From NCBI RefSeq assembly GCF_004382795.1, contig NZ_SMSG01000001.1, forward strand, positions 558,001-622,000: a stretch of 64,000 nt of DNA, written 5' to 3'. The stretch is from Cumulibacter soli. GTDB taxonomy: Bacteria; Actinomycetota; Actinomycetes; Mycobacteriales; Antricoccaceae. The position numbers and the translations under genes were made by a program. Shown one piece after another: positions 1-9,513 of this stretch. Position 1 is the stretch's first letter. Every line of letters starts with the position of its first letter. The notes below the pieces were generated by a model. The model ran no database searches, had not been told where the DNA came from, and saw only the letters and a list, made by a program, of their open reading frames with translations.

Positions 1-1
1 G

Positions 2-1462
2 AGTTTCGACGTCGACGTCACGTGCACTCTCGATGGTGTCGACCTCAACCTCGGTGAGGCGTCGACCGTGACGTTAACGGCGGAAAACGACTACGCCCAT
101 CGGATAGATGGAATCCCTCTCGGCGCAGACTGCACTCTGCAGGAGGCTGGTGACCTCGGCGCTTACGGGGAAACTTCCCGCTCCGGCACGCCGGTCACCC
201 TCGATGTCGATATACCGGCCGGCGAGGGCGATCCGGTGCCGGAGGCTCAGGTAGCCACGATCACGAACGACTATCAGATGACGGGGCTGTCGATCACTAA
301 GCAGGTAACCACCGACGCCGTGGTCGGTGACTTCGGACCGTTCGACTTCACGCTGGCCTGCACCTCGATCACCGGAATCCCGATCACGTTTGGTGACGAA
401 GGAACCACCGAACTCACCTTCACGCTGACCGGCGGCGAGACGTTCACGGCGCCCGAGAACACCATCCCGGTCGGTGCGGAATGCACCGTCGCAGAGGTCG
501 ATTCGGCGGCGGCAGACTCCACGATCATTATCGGCGACAATGTCACGGACAACGGCGATGGCACCGCCACGGTAACCCCTGGCGCGGAACCGGTCGAGGT
601 CATCTACACCAACGCTTACGACGCGGGCGTGTTGGCTATCGAAAAAGTCGTCGACGGAAACGGCGCTGACCTGTACGGCGCCGGCCCGTTCACCTTCGAG
701 GTGCTCTGCACCTGGCAGGGTCAAACGGTCGTCGATGCCAGCTACGACGTCGTTGCCGGCGGAACCCGCACGATTGGCCCGCTGCCAACAGGCACCGTCT
801 GCTCGGTGCAGGAGACATTCACTGGCGGCGCAAACTCGACGACGCTCGAACCGGACGGCGAGATCGTGATCGAGCCCGACGCTGGCGAGATTCCCACGGT
901 GAGCGTGATGGCGACCAACACCTTCGACGTAACCGAGCTCGTGGTCACCAAGGAGGTCACCGGTGACGAAGAGGCCGCCTCGGCCGCGGGCGAATTCACG
1001 ATCGAGTTGACGTGCACCCGGCCGGTAGACGGGCAGAGCGTCCCCGTCGATATTCCCGGCGGCGCGCAGCGGTCGATCGCTGCCGGCGAGTCGACGGTGT
1101 ACCCCGACCTGCCGGTCGACGCGACGTGCGATCTCGCCGAGACCGATGACGGCGGCGCTGAGAACACCTCGCTGGTCATCAGCGGCGAGGCGGCATCCGA
1201 GGTCAGCACCGACGGTGGCTCCGGATCAGTAACGCTCGGCGCTGCCGATGACGCGAATGCTGTACTGACCAACCACTTCGAACCCGCACCCCCCGGCGGC
1301 GACGGCCCTCCCCCGGTCGGGCCGAACCCCGCACCGGATGGGGGCGGTTCGGACTCGATCGCGTCCACCGGGGCCGACGTGTGGGGCCTCGCCTCGGTCG
1401 CGGTGGCGCTGGTGCTCGCTGGACTGGGGGTGCTAGCAGCCGCCAGGCGGCATCGGCTCTGA
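2..1462 (+). CDS. DUF5979-type repeat surface protein with sortase-like C-terminus (5' truncated)
   Basis: The reading frame is open from base 2, so the gene begins outside the window; the GTG at 68 is only the first start-like codon inside it. The protein contains at least three repeats of about 100 residues, each opening with a motif such as LSITKQVT, LAIEKVVDG or LVVTKEVTG and followed by FTLACT, FEVLCT or IELTCT. This is the pattern of the DUF5979 Ig-like repeats of actinobacterial wall proteins. The C-terminus has a Pro/Gly-rich spacer, then SIASTGAD, about 20 hydrophobic residues and an RRHRL tail. That is an LPXTG-like cell-wall sorting signal with a variant pentapeptide. It is probably an exported, wall-anchored stalk or adhesin. 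The ligand is unknown. Confidence 0.8.
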   Translation, partial: SFDVDVTCTLDGVDLNLGEASTVTLTAENDYAHRIDGIPLGADCTLQEAGDLGAYGETSRSGTPVTLDVDIPAGEGDPVPEAQVATITNDYQMTGLSITKQVTTDAVVGDFGPFDFTLACTSITGIPITFGDEGTTELTFTLTGGETFTAPENTIPVGAECTVAEVDSAAADSTIIIGDNVTDNGDGTATVTPGAEPVEVIYTNAYDAGVLAIEKVVDGNGADLYGAGPFTFEVLCTWQGQTVVDASYDVVAGGTRTIGPLPTGTVCSVQETFTGGANSTTLEPDGEIVIEPDAGEIPTVSVMATNTFDVTELVVTKEVTGDEEAASAAGEFTIELTCTRPVDGQSVPVDIPGGAQRSIAAGESTVYPDLPVDATCDLAETDDGGAENTSLVISGEAASEVSTDGGSGSVTLGAADDANAVLTNHFEPAPPGGDGPPPVGPNPAPDGGGSDSIASTGADVWGLASVAVALVLAGLGVLAAARRHRL

Positions 1463-1592
1463 TCGGATCTCATCAAAATAGTGTGAGGACACATGGCCTA
1501 CTTCGGATAGTCTCGATGTACATGCCTGAGCAGGCGATCGTCACGTCCGCAGCACGCATCCGCGCCCGCTGCGAATGTCCGATGGAGGCTCC

Positions 1593-4238
1593 ATGACCGC
1601 CACCCACACATCCGCCCGACGCTCACACCACCCAGACTCCACCGATAACGAACGGAGCCCAAGCCGTCCACCGGCGGCCGGCACCCCCTGGTTGCCGCGC
1701 AAGTACCTACCGCGCACCCGACTCTGGGCCAGGTTGGATATCGCAACTCAGGAGGCCATCACGGTCGTCGTGGCACCAGCCGGATCCGGCAAGACGCTCG
1801 GCGTCGCCGGCTGGCTGCAGCAGACGCCTGATGCAGAAGGCGCGATCTGGCTGGATGCGAGTTCGCCTATCACCACCGCCTCCTTCGAGCAGACCATCGA
1901 CGCGGCAGCCGCACCGAGCGCCAAACCACGCATCGTTGTCATTGATGATGCGCACCTGCTATCCACACGCTGTATCCGGTACATCGAAGAGCGGTTAGAG
2001 CACGATCCGGAGTCGCTGCGGTTGGTGTTGCTAACGCGCTGGGATCTCCCGATACGCGGGTTGCTGGCCGAGATGCTTGGCAACCTCACGATTGTGCGTG
2101 GCAATGTACTCACGCTCGACGACACCGAGACGGCCTTCCTCATCACGTCGCACGCCGGCGAGCAGCCGCAAACCGTTCACGACATCATCGCCGAGCGCGC
2201 ACAAGGCTGGTGTGCAGCGGTCGTGCTCGCGGCGCGGGCCTGCGCGGCAGCGAGCTCACCGGACAACTTCGTGCGTTACTACCGCGCCTCCAACGCCGGG
2301 ACGGCGGACCTATTTGTCTCCGAGGTATTCGCGAGTTTGCAGAGCAGAGAGCGGCACCTCATACTCTGCACCGCAACTGAACCCACCGTCACCGCGGCCA
2401 CGGCGCGGGAACTGACTAATGATCCCAATGTGGGCGACGTACTCGTGCGCCTGGAAACCACCGGCCTGCTGGTGCACCGAATCTCCGAGGGGCCGTTGCC
2501 CGGGGCGCCGGAGGACGATGATGAACATGTCAGGTATCGCCTACATCCGCTGATCGCGGAAATCGCGCGACGTCGGCTCGCGAGTGGTGGCGTGGAGGTG
2601 GAGTTAGCGCGCGCAACAGTACGGCGCGCGGCCGACGCGTACGTGGGGCGAGGGCACATCGGAGCTGCGCTACGACTGATGTACGTCACGCGCGAGTTCG
2701 AGCGAGTCGCGGGCATCATCGCCGAGAACGGTCCGAGAGTCATCACCCCCGACACCACGACGACGCTGCACGCCGTCGTCAACAATTGCGCCGATGTGCT
2801 CGAACAGCACCCGGATACCTGGGCGACGCTCGCGCGCGCCGCGCATCAAGGCGGCGAGATATCAACCGCCGGGTACTGGGCCGAGAAACTGTTCGCGTAC
2901 CACGCGACGGAGCACAGTAACGCGTCCGCCGTCGACATCGCTTGCACCCGCCTGCAGTACGCGCGCTCGGGCACCGGACCGTCCGCAGCGCTGGTGGCTG
3001 ATGCCGTACAACTACTCAGTAACACTGGCGACCAGATTCACCACAGCCCGTTCGTCCCCCTCCTTTCGCTCGAGGTCGGGATCGCCGAGAACTGGCTGGG
3101 CGACCTCGAGTCGGCACAGCTACACCTCAGCGATGCTCTCGTCGAGAGCCGCGCTATCGGTATGTCGGCGATGGTCGCCGAGGCACTCTCGCACCTGTCA
3201 GTCAACGCGTTCATGCGTGGCCATGACGACACGGCTCGAGATCTAGCCGGGGAGGTCCTGGCCGCGGAAGCGATAGCTCGGGGTCCTGCATCGTCGACGA
3301 CACAACGAGCAGAGATCATCAGCTCGTTGGTACAACTCCAGCGGCCGAACCGACCAGGATCGCCGGAGATCGGCAAGATCTCCCAGCACATTCTCGACGA
3401 TCCGACGGGGCGATTCTGGCAACAGATCCTGGCCGCCCGTTTGCAGATGTATCAGGGTTCGACGACCACGGCGCAGGACATGCTTCGGGGTGGTCCTGAT
3501 CAGACCCACCTGCCCCGTCATCTTGAGTTGACGCTGATTGCCGAGCGTTCACGGATGAGCGTTCTGACGCTCGATCATGAGCAATTACGTGACGCTGCCG
3601 CCCAGTTCGATCGGTTGGCAGCACCAGGTGAGAGCGACTGGACCCGCGCCATGCTCGCCGACCTCAAGGGCGATCTCGCAGCGGCTGCAGAACTGTATGA
3701 AATCGCGGCCGACGTGGCCGACGTGCGACAACCCGACGTACGCGCGATGAGCAGGGTGTGCGCGGCACAGGTGCACCAGCAGTTAGGACACGCGGCGCGC
3801 GCCCGCACCATCATCCAAGAAGCGATCGCTCTCTCGGCGCACACCCGTAACCGCTCATCATTCTTGGGGTGGAGTACGCACGGCGCGCCGGTGAGTTGGT
3901 TACTACGCGAACACGCGGACGTGGTGGTTCCGTGGGCGAACGAACTTGTCGAGGCGTTCCGCGACTACCCCGGCGTGGTGGCATCGCTGCGACCGCGAAC
4001 AGCGACCGTTCAGGAATCGAATACGACCGCGGAGCCCGCGGTGCGACCGTCGCTGAGCGCGCGCGAACGAGAAGTGCTCGCCGAATTAGCGCGCGGTGCC
4101 ACGTATGCCGATATCGCCGCAAACCTCATCGTCAGCGAGAACACGGTGAAGACCCACATCTCAAGCATGTATCACAAACTGTCGGTCGGACGACGCAGCG
4201 ACGCTTTAGCGGTGGCGCGCAAACTTCAATTGATCTGA
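1593..4238 (+). CDS. Large ATP-dependent LuxR-family transcriptional regulator (MalT-like)
   Basis: This is a protein of about 880 residues. It has an N-terminal NTPase module with Walker A (APAGSGKT, about residue 65) and Walker B (IVVIDDAH, about residue 115). A long helical, TPR-like middle follows, and the C-terminal 65 residues are a LuxR helix-turn-helix (LSAREREVLAELARG, then ENTVKTHISSMYHKL). This is the architecture of MalT/LAL signal-transduction ATPases. I place the start at ATG 1593, which has GGAGG four bases upstream; an in-frame ATG at 1575 lacks a clear site. The gene converges on another LAL regulator with only two bases between the stops. The inducer is unknown. Confidence 0.88.
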   Translation: MTATHTSARRSHHPDSTDNERSPSRPPAAGTPWLPRKYLPRTRLWARLDIATQEAITVVVAPAGSGKTLGVAGWLQQTPDAEGAIWLDASSPITTASFEQTIDAAAAPSAKPRIVVIDDAHLLSTRCIRYIEERLEHDPESLRLVLLTRWDLPIRGLLAEMLGNLTIVRGNVLTLDDTETAFLITSHAGEQPQTVHDIIAERAQGWCAAVVLAARACAAASSPDNFVRYYRASNAGTADLFVSEVFASLQSRERHLILCTATEPTVTAATARELTNDPNVGDVLVRLETTGLLVHRISEGPLPGAPEDDDEHVRYRLHPLIAEIARRRLASGGVEVELARATVRRAADAYVGRGHIGAALRLMYVTREFERVAGIIAENGPRVITPDTTTTLHAVVNNCADVLEQHPDTWATLARAAHQGGEISTAGYWAEKLFAYHATEHSNASAVDIACTRLQYARSGTGPSAALVADAVQLLSNTGDQIHHSPFVPLLSLEVGIAENWLGDLESAQLHLSDALVESRAIGMSAMVAEALSHLSVNAFMRGHDDTARDLAGEVLAAEAIARGPASSTTQRAEIISSLVQLQRPNRPGSPEIGKISQHILDDPTGRFWQQILAARLQMYQGSTTTAQDMLRGGPDQTHLPRHLELTLIAERSRMSVLTLDHEQLRDAAAQFDRLAAPGESDWTRAMLADLKGDLAAAAELYEIAADVADVRQPDVRAMSRVCAAQVHQQLGHAARARTIIQEAIALSAHTRNRSSFLGWSTHGAPVSWLLREHADVVVPWANELVEAFRDYPGVVASLRPRTATVQESNTTAEPAVRPSLSAREREVLAELARGATYADIAANLIVSENTVKTHISSMYHKLSVGRRSDALAVARKLQLI

Positions 4239-4240
4239 GT

Positions 4241-6778
4241 TCACAGCAAACCCCACTGCTCGGCACTGAGCACGGCGTCACGTCGGCGTTTCACACCAAG
4301 TTTGCGGTAGATCGCCCGTTGGTGGGTCCGCACCGTATTCACGGACACGAACAAGTGCTCAGCAATCTCAGCGATCGTCAGCGAACTCGCCAGATAGCGC
4401 AACAGGTTGGTTTCGCGCTCGGTCAACGGCGCGAAAGCGCGCGCTGACGCATGCGGTCGACTATCAGCGGTACGCCGAACACGGCTGATCAGGTCGACGA
4501 TGAAGTCCGGATGTCGACTGCCGAGCGCCAGACGCGCGTTAAGCATTGTGGCGATGCCCGGGACCGCGAGAAGCGGACTCCGAAGTTCATCTGCCGCGGC
4601 GAGGTCCAGCGCCTGTTCGAGCACGTCCATCGCTTCGGCATCGGATTCATTCAGCGCAGCCAACTGCTCGAGCTTCTCGTTCAACCGCGACCGCCGCGAA
4701 CCGGCAGCACCGCCGGTGATCAGGACACCGCTCGCGATCTCGTTAGGTCCGGGCAGTTGGCCGTCGATCTCGCGCGCGATCCGAGATGACATCGTGGCGA
4801 TTTCGTTCTCGAGTGCGACCGGCAACGATTCCATGTCCGAAGCACTCATTACCGCATCAATCACCATGCGCGCGCTGTGCAGATCTGCATCGGCCAGCAA
4901 CACCCGCGCTCGCAGAATTTCCACCACAGCCCTGGTGAACGGCTCCGACGTGGTTTCCCGCGCGAACGTCAGCCAACCCTGGGCTACGTCAAGCTCGTCG
5001 CGGTCCAGTGCGACACCTAGCAACGCGATGTAGGCGCTGGTCGCCTGCACCGCCGCCGACATCCCAATTCGCCCAAGATCATCGGCTACGCTGCGCCCGG
5101 CCTCTTCGGCCGCCACTAGGTCGCCATTGAGCCAGTGTAGGTATGCCAACTGCGCGCGGACGTTGACTTCTGGCAGCACGAACTCTTCGCCCGACGTGCT
5201 CGCGGTGGCCTCACACAGGATCGTCATCGCGCGCTCGTGCTCACCCAGCCACAGTTCGCTCGTACCCCAATTGCTCAGCACCAGGACCCGCAGCGAGTAC
5301 CAATCGGGCAACCCCAACGCGCCAAGCCATGCCGGATCGCTGCGGATCTGCCGGAATCTGGCTCGGGCGCCCTCGATATCCCCAATCCATCGGCGGTTTC
5401 CGGCAGCCACCATCTGCAACACGAGGTCGTAGCGTCGCCGTCGCCGACCATGGACTACCTGCAGTTTGTCTCGGGTGACCGTCAATGCGGCGTCATCTAC
5501 CACCTCGCCCGACATCCCCCGTGCCGCGTATAGCCCAATTGCGAGACCCGGCTGGCTCAGTACGGCCTCCGATGGCAGCGCTTCGAGGATTCGTCGCAGG
5601 GTGTCCGGCGGACGACGCATTGTCCAGGTGACGAAATGAGTGCCCACCAAATCAGCGGCCAGGCTCCATTCCTGGGCTTCTATGGAGTGGCGGAACGCGG
5701 TCAGCGGCTCGCCCCGACCACGAAACCACGACGCCGCACGTCGCTGCAGCAACCGCCAGGCGCGATCATCCGGCACTCGTCGGCGTACATAATCGCGCAG
5801 TAGCGGATGCAGACGGTACCAACCTGGTCGTGCCGAGATCTCATATACGAAGGCGTTCTGACGCGCCAGATCGGCCAGCCGCTCGCCGCTGCCCGTTACC
5901 TCCAGTAACGCATCTGCTAGGTCCGCACATACTTCGTTGACAGCGCCGCCTGCAATCAGCAGTTCACGCAGTTCTGGACCTAGGCCGTCGTAGACCTCAT
6001 GCGTGAGGTAGTCGCCGATATACCCGGTTTCGGAGGACATCGAACGCAGGAATGAGGCTGCGTCGGTGCGCGAACCAGCCGCCATCGCGGCCAGCCGAAG
6101 TCCCGCCGCCCAGCCCTTCGTTTTCTCGAGGACCACACCGAGGTCGGGGGCGGTCAGGTCAATCCCGAGCTGGCCAAACAACTCCTTCGCCTCGTCGCGA
6201 TCGAAACCGATCTCCTCCTCACTCAGTTCGTCCACGAGTCCGGCGGCCCGCAGCCTGCTGAGCGGCCACGGCGGCGATCGCCTGGTCACCACTATGAGCT
6301 GGAATCGCGCCGACGCCGTAACGATGAGTTCCACCAACTGTGCGTGGACGTCACGATCGGTGACCTCGTGCAGGTCATCAAGCACCAACACGACGTCCTC
6401 GGGCTGCCCGGCGATCCAGCGAACGATATCTGCGGGTGTTTCCTGCGGGGCACGCATCGCACGTTCGTCGATCCCTGGTGGTTTGCGGGCCGGAAGGCTC
6501 TCGGCTAGCGCGGAAACGATGGCGGGCCACATTTGCCGCGGGGCTGTCCCGACGGCCGCAACATTGACCCATGCGACGTGACGCCCGCCGGAATCCTTCA
6601 ACCAGGAGGCAGCCAACAACGTCTTGCCGTAGCCGGCGGGAGCAGTAATCAGAACTGCCCGCGACCGTCCGAGTTTCTCCAAACGTTCAAATAGGCGGGA
6701 CCGCGCGATGACGTTGTCGACAATGGGCGACCCGGCACGCTGAAAAGCGCTATCCTCCCCCACAATCGCGCGCGACAC
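4241..6778 (-). CDS. Large ATP-dependent LuxR-family transcriptional regulator (MalT-like)
   Basis: The protein has 845 residues. The N-terminal NTPase domain carries Walker A (APAGYGKT, about residue 47) and Walker B (VVLVLDDLHE, about residue 125), followed by a winged-helix/TPR-type sensor region. The C-terminal LuxR helix-turn-helix includes LTERETNLLRYLAS and NTVRTHQRAIYRKLGV. It is the same class as the gene it converges with, but the two differ in sequence outside the motifs, so they are not a recent duplication. Such LAL regulators bind an inducer through the middle region and activate promoters when ATP-loaded. No obvious target operon lies next to it. Confidence 0.88.
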   Translation of the reverse strand: MSRAIVGEDSAFQRAGSPIVDNVIARSRLFERLEKLGRSRAVLITAPAGYGKTLLAASWLKDSGGRHVAWVNVAAVGTAPRQMWPAIVSALAESLPARKPPGIDERAMRAPQETPADIVRWIAGQPEDVVLVLDDLHEVTDRDVHAQLVELIVTASARFQLIVVTRRSPPWPLSRLRAAGLVDELSEEEIGFDRDEAKELFGQLGIDLTAPDLGVVLEKTKGWAAGLRLAAMAAGSRTDAASFLRSMSSETGYIGDYLTHEVYDGLGPELRELLIAGGAVNEVCADLADALLEVTGSGERLADLARQNAFVYEISARPGWYRLHPLLRDYVRRRVPDDRAWRLLQRRAASWFRGRGEPLTAFRHSIEAQEWSLAADLVGTHFVTWTMRRPPDTLRRILEALPSEAVLSQPGLAIGLYAARGMSGEVVDDAALTVTRDKLQVVHGRRRRRYDLVLQMVAAGNRRWIGDIEGARARFRQIRSDPAWLGALGLPDWYSLRVLVLSNWGTSELWLGEHERAMTILCEATASTSGEEFVLPEVNVRAQLAYLHWLNGDLVAAEEAGRSVADDLGRIGMSAAVQATSAYIALLGVALDRDELDVAQGWLTFARETTSEPFTRAVVEILRARVLLADADLHSARMVIDAVMSASDMESLPVALENEIATMSSRIAREIDGQLPGPNEIASGVLITGGAAGSRRSRLNEKLEQLAALNESDAEAMDVLEQALDLAAADELRSPLLAVPGIATMLNARLALGSRHPDFIVDLISRVRRTADSRPHASARAFAPLTERETNLLRYLASSLTIAEIAEHLFVSVNTVRTHQRAIYRKLGVKRRRDAVLSAEQWGLL

Positions 6779-6864
6779 ACGCCCACTTTAATCGGCAGTA
6801 CCGCTTGACTTCCAAATCCGACGCCGGATGTCGCGGTCGATATTGGCGTTCGGAATCGACCAAC

Positions 6865-7065
6865 TCATTCAGGAATGGTCGTCACGTCGATAATCGTGAT
6901 TCCGAGCGAATCCAGATAATTCAGCACCCCTTGCAACTCGGACTGGTCCGCAATATTGCCGGAAAGAGTCGTGTGCGCGGGCTGGGTGAGCGGAGTCAGA
7001 TACGGAAATGCGCTCAGTAGTTCGTCGCTCAACTCCTGGTTGACACGAATCAGCACTCTGGTCAT
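6865..7065 (-). CDS. Small conserved-looking hypothetical protein
   Basis: This 66-residue ORF starts at ATG 7065, with an AGGG-type purine run about nine bases upstream. The protein is acidic and well composed (MTRVLIRVNQELSDELL at the N-terminus, ITIIDVTTIPE at the end), with a beta-alpha-beta-like pattern and no membrane segment. It lies in the gap behind the minus-strand LuxR gene and is divergent from the DUF1269 gene. I do not recognise a family. Its normal codon use and plausible start make it a likely real gene. Confidence 0.5.
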   Translation of the reverse strand: MTRVLIRVNQELSDELLSAFPYLTPLTQPAHTTLSGNIADQSELQGVLNYLDSLGITIIDVTTIPE

Positions 7066-7303
7066 GGCCGGCTACACCCTGCCCTCAGATCGAGGTATGG
7101 ACCACATCTGAGATCACTCTTAACGACGACTCCCGTCGTGGCCTCACCGGATTTGGGCCATCACCGCCGCAGTAGCCCGGCACGTCGTACACCTCGCGAC
7201 GCGCACCCGATGTGGCCGCGCTGCGGCTTCACCAGGAATGGGCGAGGACGGCGAGGAGGTGATCGTTGACGCTGGGGGCATCGGAACTGCTTGGGGAGGA
7301 ACC

Positions 7304-7801
7304 ATGCCACAACCAACGCTCACAGTGTGGAAGTTCGATTCGCCCGACGGCGCAGATCGGGCCGAGCAGACCTTGGAAGACCTGGGGCGGGAGAACATCG
7401 TCACCATCCACGACGCCGCCACCGTTTCCTGGGAGAAAGACGCTAAGAAACCCAAGACGCGGCAGCGCACCTCCACCACTGGATCCGGGGCGCTAGGCGG
7501 CGGCTTCTGGGGGTTGCTTTTCGGGCTGATCTTCTTTGTCCCCTTGCTCGGTGCGGCTCTCGGCGCGGCGACCGGCGCATTGAGTGGTTCGTTGACCGAC
7601 GTAGGTATCGACGATGGATTCATCAACCGTGTACGCGACCAGATCACCCCGGGCACCTCAGCCTTGTTTGTGATGACGTCGGATGCGGTAGTCGACAAGG
7701 TTCGCGATGCGCTCGCAGGTAATGAACCAGCCGGACTGATCTTCACCAACCTCTCCACCGAACAAGAGGCTGCGATTCGCGACGTATTCCGGGCCGAGTA
7801 G
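7304..7801 (+). CDS. DUF1269 family protein
   Basis: This is a protein of about 165 residues. The start is ATG 7304, where GGGGAGGA sits just upstream; the longer frame back to 7238 has no such signal. The N-terminal 60 residues look soluble (LTVWKFDSPDGADRAEQTL). A Gly-rich hydrophobic hairpin follows (FWGLLFGLIFFVPLLGAALG), then a soluble tail with TPGTSALFVM and a helix ending near NEPAGLIFTN. This is the layout of DUF1269 proteins, which are membrane-associated and of unknown biochemical role. The next gene starts 37 bases on and is probably cotranscribed. Confidence 0.8.
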   Translation: MPQPTLTVWKFDSPDGADRAEQTLEDLGRENIVTIHDAATVSWEKDAKKPKTRQRTSTTGSGALGGGFWGLLFGLIFFVPLLGAALGAATGALSGSLTDVGIDDGFINRVRDQITPGTSALFVMTSDAVVDKVRDALAGNEPAGLIFTNLSTEQEAAIRDVFRAE

Positions 7802-7838
7802 CCCGAACAGTCGTCCCGCTACTACGAAGGAGCGCCCC

Positions 7839-8258
7839 ATGAGCACGCCCACCCAGACCACGAAGCGGCCGATGAGTAGTTCCGGCGTATTCGGGGGAAC
7901 GGCGTTCGCCGTCGCCGTACTCACACTCGTCGGCCTGTTTCAGATCCTCCTGGGCATCGCAGCCGTCGCCGCAGACAAAGTATTCGTATCGGGCGTCGAT
8001 TACGTCTATATGTTCGATCTGACCGTGTGGGGCTGGATTCATCTCATCGTCGGAATCGTGTCGGTGGCCGTAGCCCTCGGCCTGGCAATGGAGCAGACGT
8101 GGGCGCGGATCGCCGGCATCGTCATCGCATCGATCGCTGCGGTCACGCATTTCGCCTTTGTCCCGTATCAGCCGATCTGGAGTCTGATCGTCATCGCATT
8201 CTGCGTGCTCGTCATCTGGGCGCTTTCCAGGCAGGTGGACGACGACGTATCGCTGTAG
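7839..8258 (+). CDS. DUF7144-type four-helix membrane protein
   Basis: The protein has 139 residues and four predicted transmembrane helices: about residues 15-40 (FAVAVLTLVGLFQILLGIAA), 62-85, 88-108 and 112-132. A GVFGGTAFAVAV start and WGWIHLIVG in the second helix are typical of small actinobacterial membrane proteins annotated as DUF7144. GAAGGAG precedes the ATG. It probably forms an operon with the DUF1269 gene. The biochemical function is unknown. Confidence 0.75.
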   Translation: MSTPTQTTKRPMSSSGVFGGTAFAVAVLTLVGLFQILLGIAAVAADKVFVSGVDYVYMFDLTVWGWIHLIVGIVSVAVALGLAMEQTWARIAGIVIASIAAVTHFAFVPYQPIWSLIVIAFCVLVIWALSRQVDDDVSL

Positions 8259-8307
8259 GACTACGACTCGTTACCCGGCCTTGCGTGGAACCGGCAAAGT
8301 TCGCACG

Positions 8308-9513
8308 CTAGCGAGCTGGCAGCCGTAGTGCCGTGGTGAGGGCGGCGAGCGCGACGCGCGGCTTCACGTTCTCCTCCAGCGATGTACGGGTGGCGACGAG
8401 TCGATCGAGGGTTCGCAACACCCACGCTTGCGACACCAGATCAGCAACCTCCGCGGCTTGCTCGCGGTGGTCCTCGTGCGCCAACGCCACCTCCGCGCCC
8501 ACCTGCAGCAGCAACACGTCCCGATAGAAACCGGTCAGGTCTACCAGCGCGCGATCCAACGAATCGCGTTGCACCCGCGTCGCACGGGTCTTCTGCCGGC
8601 GTTCCAATTCCTTGATCTGACCGGCCATACCGCGCGCGGCGGTTCCCGCTCCCTTGCCCGTACCGCCGGCCCCAAGAGATTGACTCAACGCCTCCTTCTC
8701 CGGCGCATCAAGAGATTCGCTGATCTGCTTGGCTTCGTCCTCTGCGGCCGCTACGAGTTCATCGGCGGCCTGCAGGCATCCCGCCATCGACACCAGCCGC
8801 AACGGAACCGACAGCACTGTCTGTCGGCGCTTTCGCGCGTTGGGGTCGGTGGCTAGGCGCTTCGCCCGACCGATGTGCCCCTGCGCCGCGAGCGCGGCCC
8901 ATTGCGCGATTTCCGGATCGATGCCGTCCCGGTTGATCAATACGTGCGCCACGGCGTCCGCCGGCGGCGTACCGAGCGAAACGACGCGACAGCGCGACCG
9001 CACGGTGACCGAGACATCGTCCTCGTGGGTGGTTGGCGCGCACAGCAGGAAGACCGTATGCGGGCTCGGTTCCTCGATCGCTTTCAGCAAGGCGTTCGAG
9101 GCTCCTTCGGTGAGGCGGTCGGCGTCCTCGATGATGACGATCTGCCACCGCCGCCCGGATGGCTGGAACGCCGCTACCCGCACGATCTCACGCATCTCCT
9201 TAACTGAGATCGACAGGCCCTCGGGGGCGACCACGTGCACGTCGGTATGCGTGCCCACCTTCACGGTGTGGCAATCGGGACATGTGCCGCAGCCACCGAA
9301 CTGACATTGCAGCGCCTGCGCGAAGGCGCGCGCCGCGGTGCTGCGTCCCGAGCCTGGTGGGCCCACGAACAGCCAGGAATGGGTCATTGACGTACCGGGC
9401 CCGGACCCGTCGATCATCTGCGCTGCTGCGCTTGCCGCGCGGGTGAGGACTTCGACGGCCTGCGACTGGCCAACGAGCTGCTCATAGACAGCGGGTGCGT
9501 CCATGGCGGTCAT
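8308..9513 (-). CDS. holB: DNA polymerase III subunit delta'
   Basis: This is the clamp-loader subunit that helps load the beta sliding clamp. The 401-residue protein has a P-loop (FVGPPGSGRSTAARAF), a zinc-binding cluster (CQFGGCGTCPDCHTV), and a Walker B/sensor region (QIVIIEDADRLTEGASNALL, then EEPSPHTVFLL). The P-loop lysine is replaced (GSGRST), as is usual for delta' subunits, which do not hydrolyse ATP. The ATG at 9513 overlaps the tmk stop in an ATGA arrangement, so translation is probably coupled. It corresponds to Rv3644c in the mycobacterial order. Confidence 0.93.
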   Translation of the reverse strand: MTAMDAPAVYEQLVGQSQAVEVLTRAASAAAQMIDGSGPGTSMTHSWLFVGPPGSGRSTAARAFAQALQCQFGGCGTCPDCHTVKVGTHTDVHVVAPEGLSISVKEMREIVRVAAFQPSGRRWQIVIIEDADRLTEGASNALLKAIEEPSPHTVFLLCAPTTHEDDVSVTVRSRCRVVSLGTPPADAVAHVLINRDGIDPEIAQWAALAAQGHIGRAKRLATDPNARKRRQTVLSVPLRLVSMAGCLQAADELVAAAEDEAKQISESLDAPEKEALSQSLGAGGTGKGAGTAARGMAGQIKELERRQKTRATRVQRDSLDRALVDLTGFYRDVLLLQVGAEVALAHEDHREQAAEVADLVSQAWVLRTLDRLVATRTSLEENVKPRVALAALTTALRLPAR

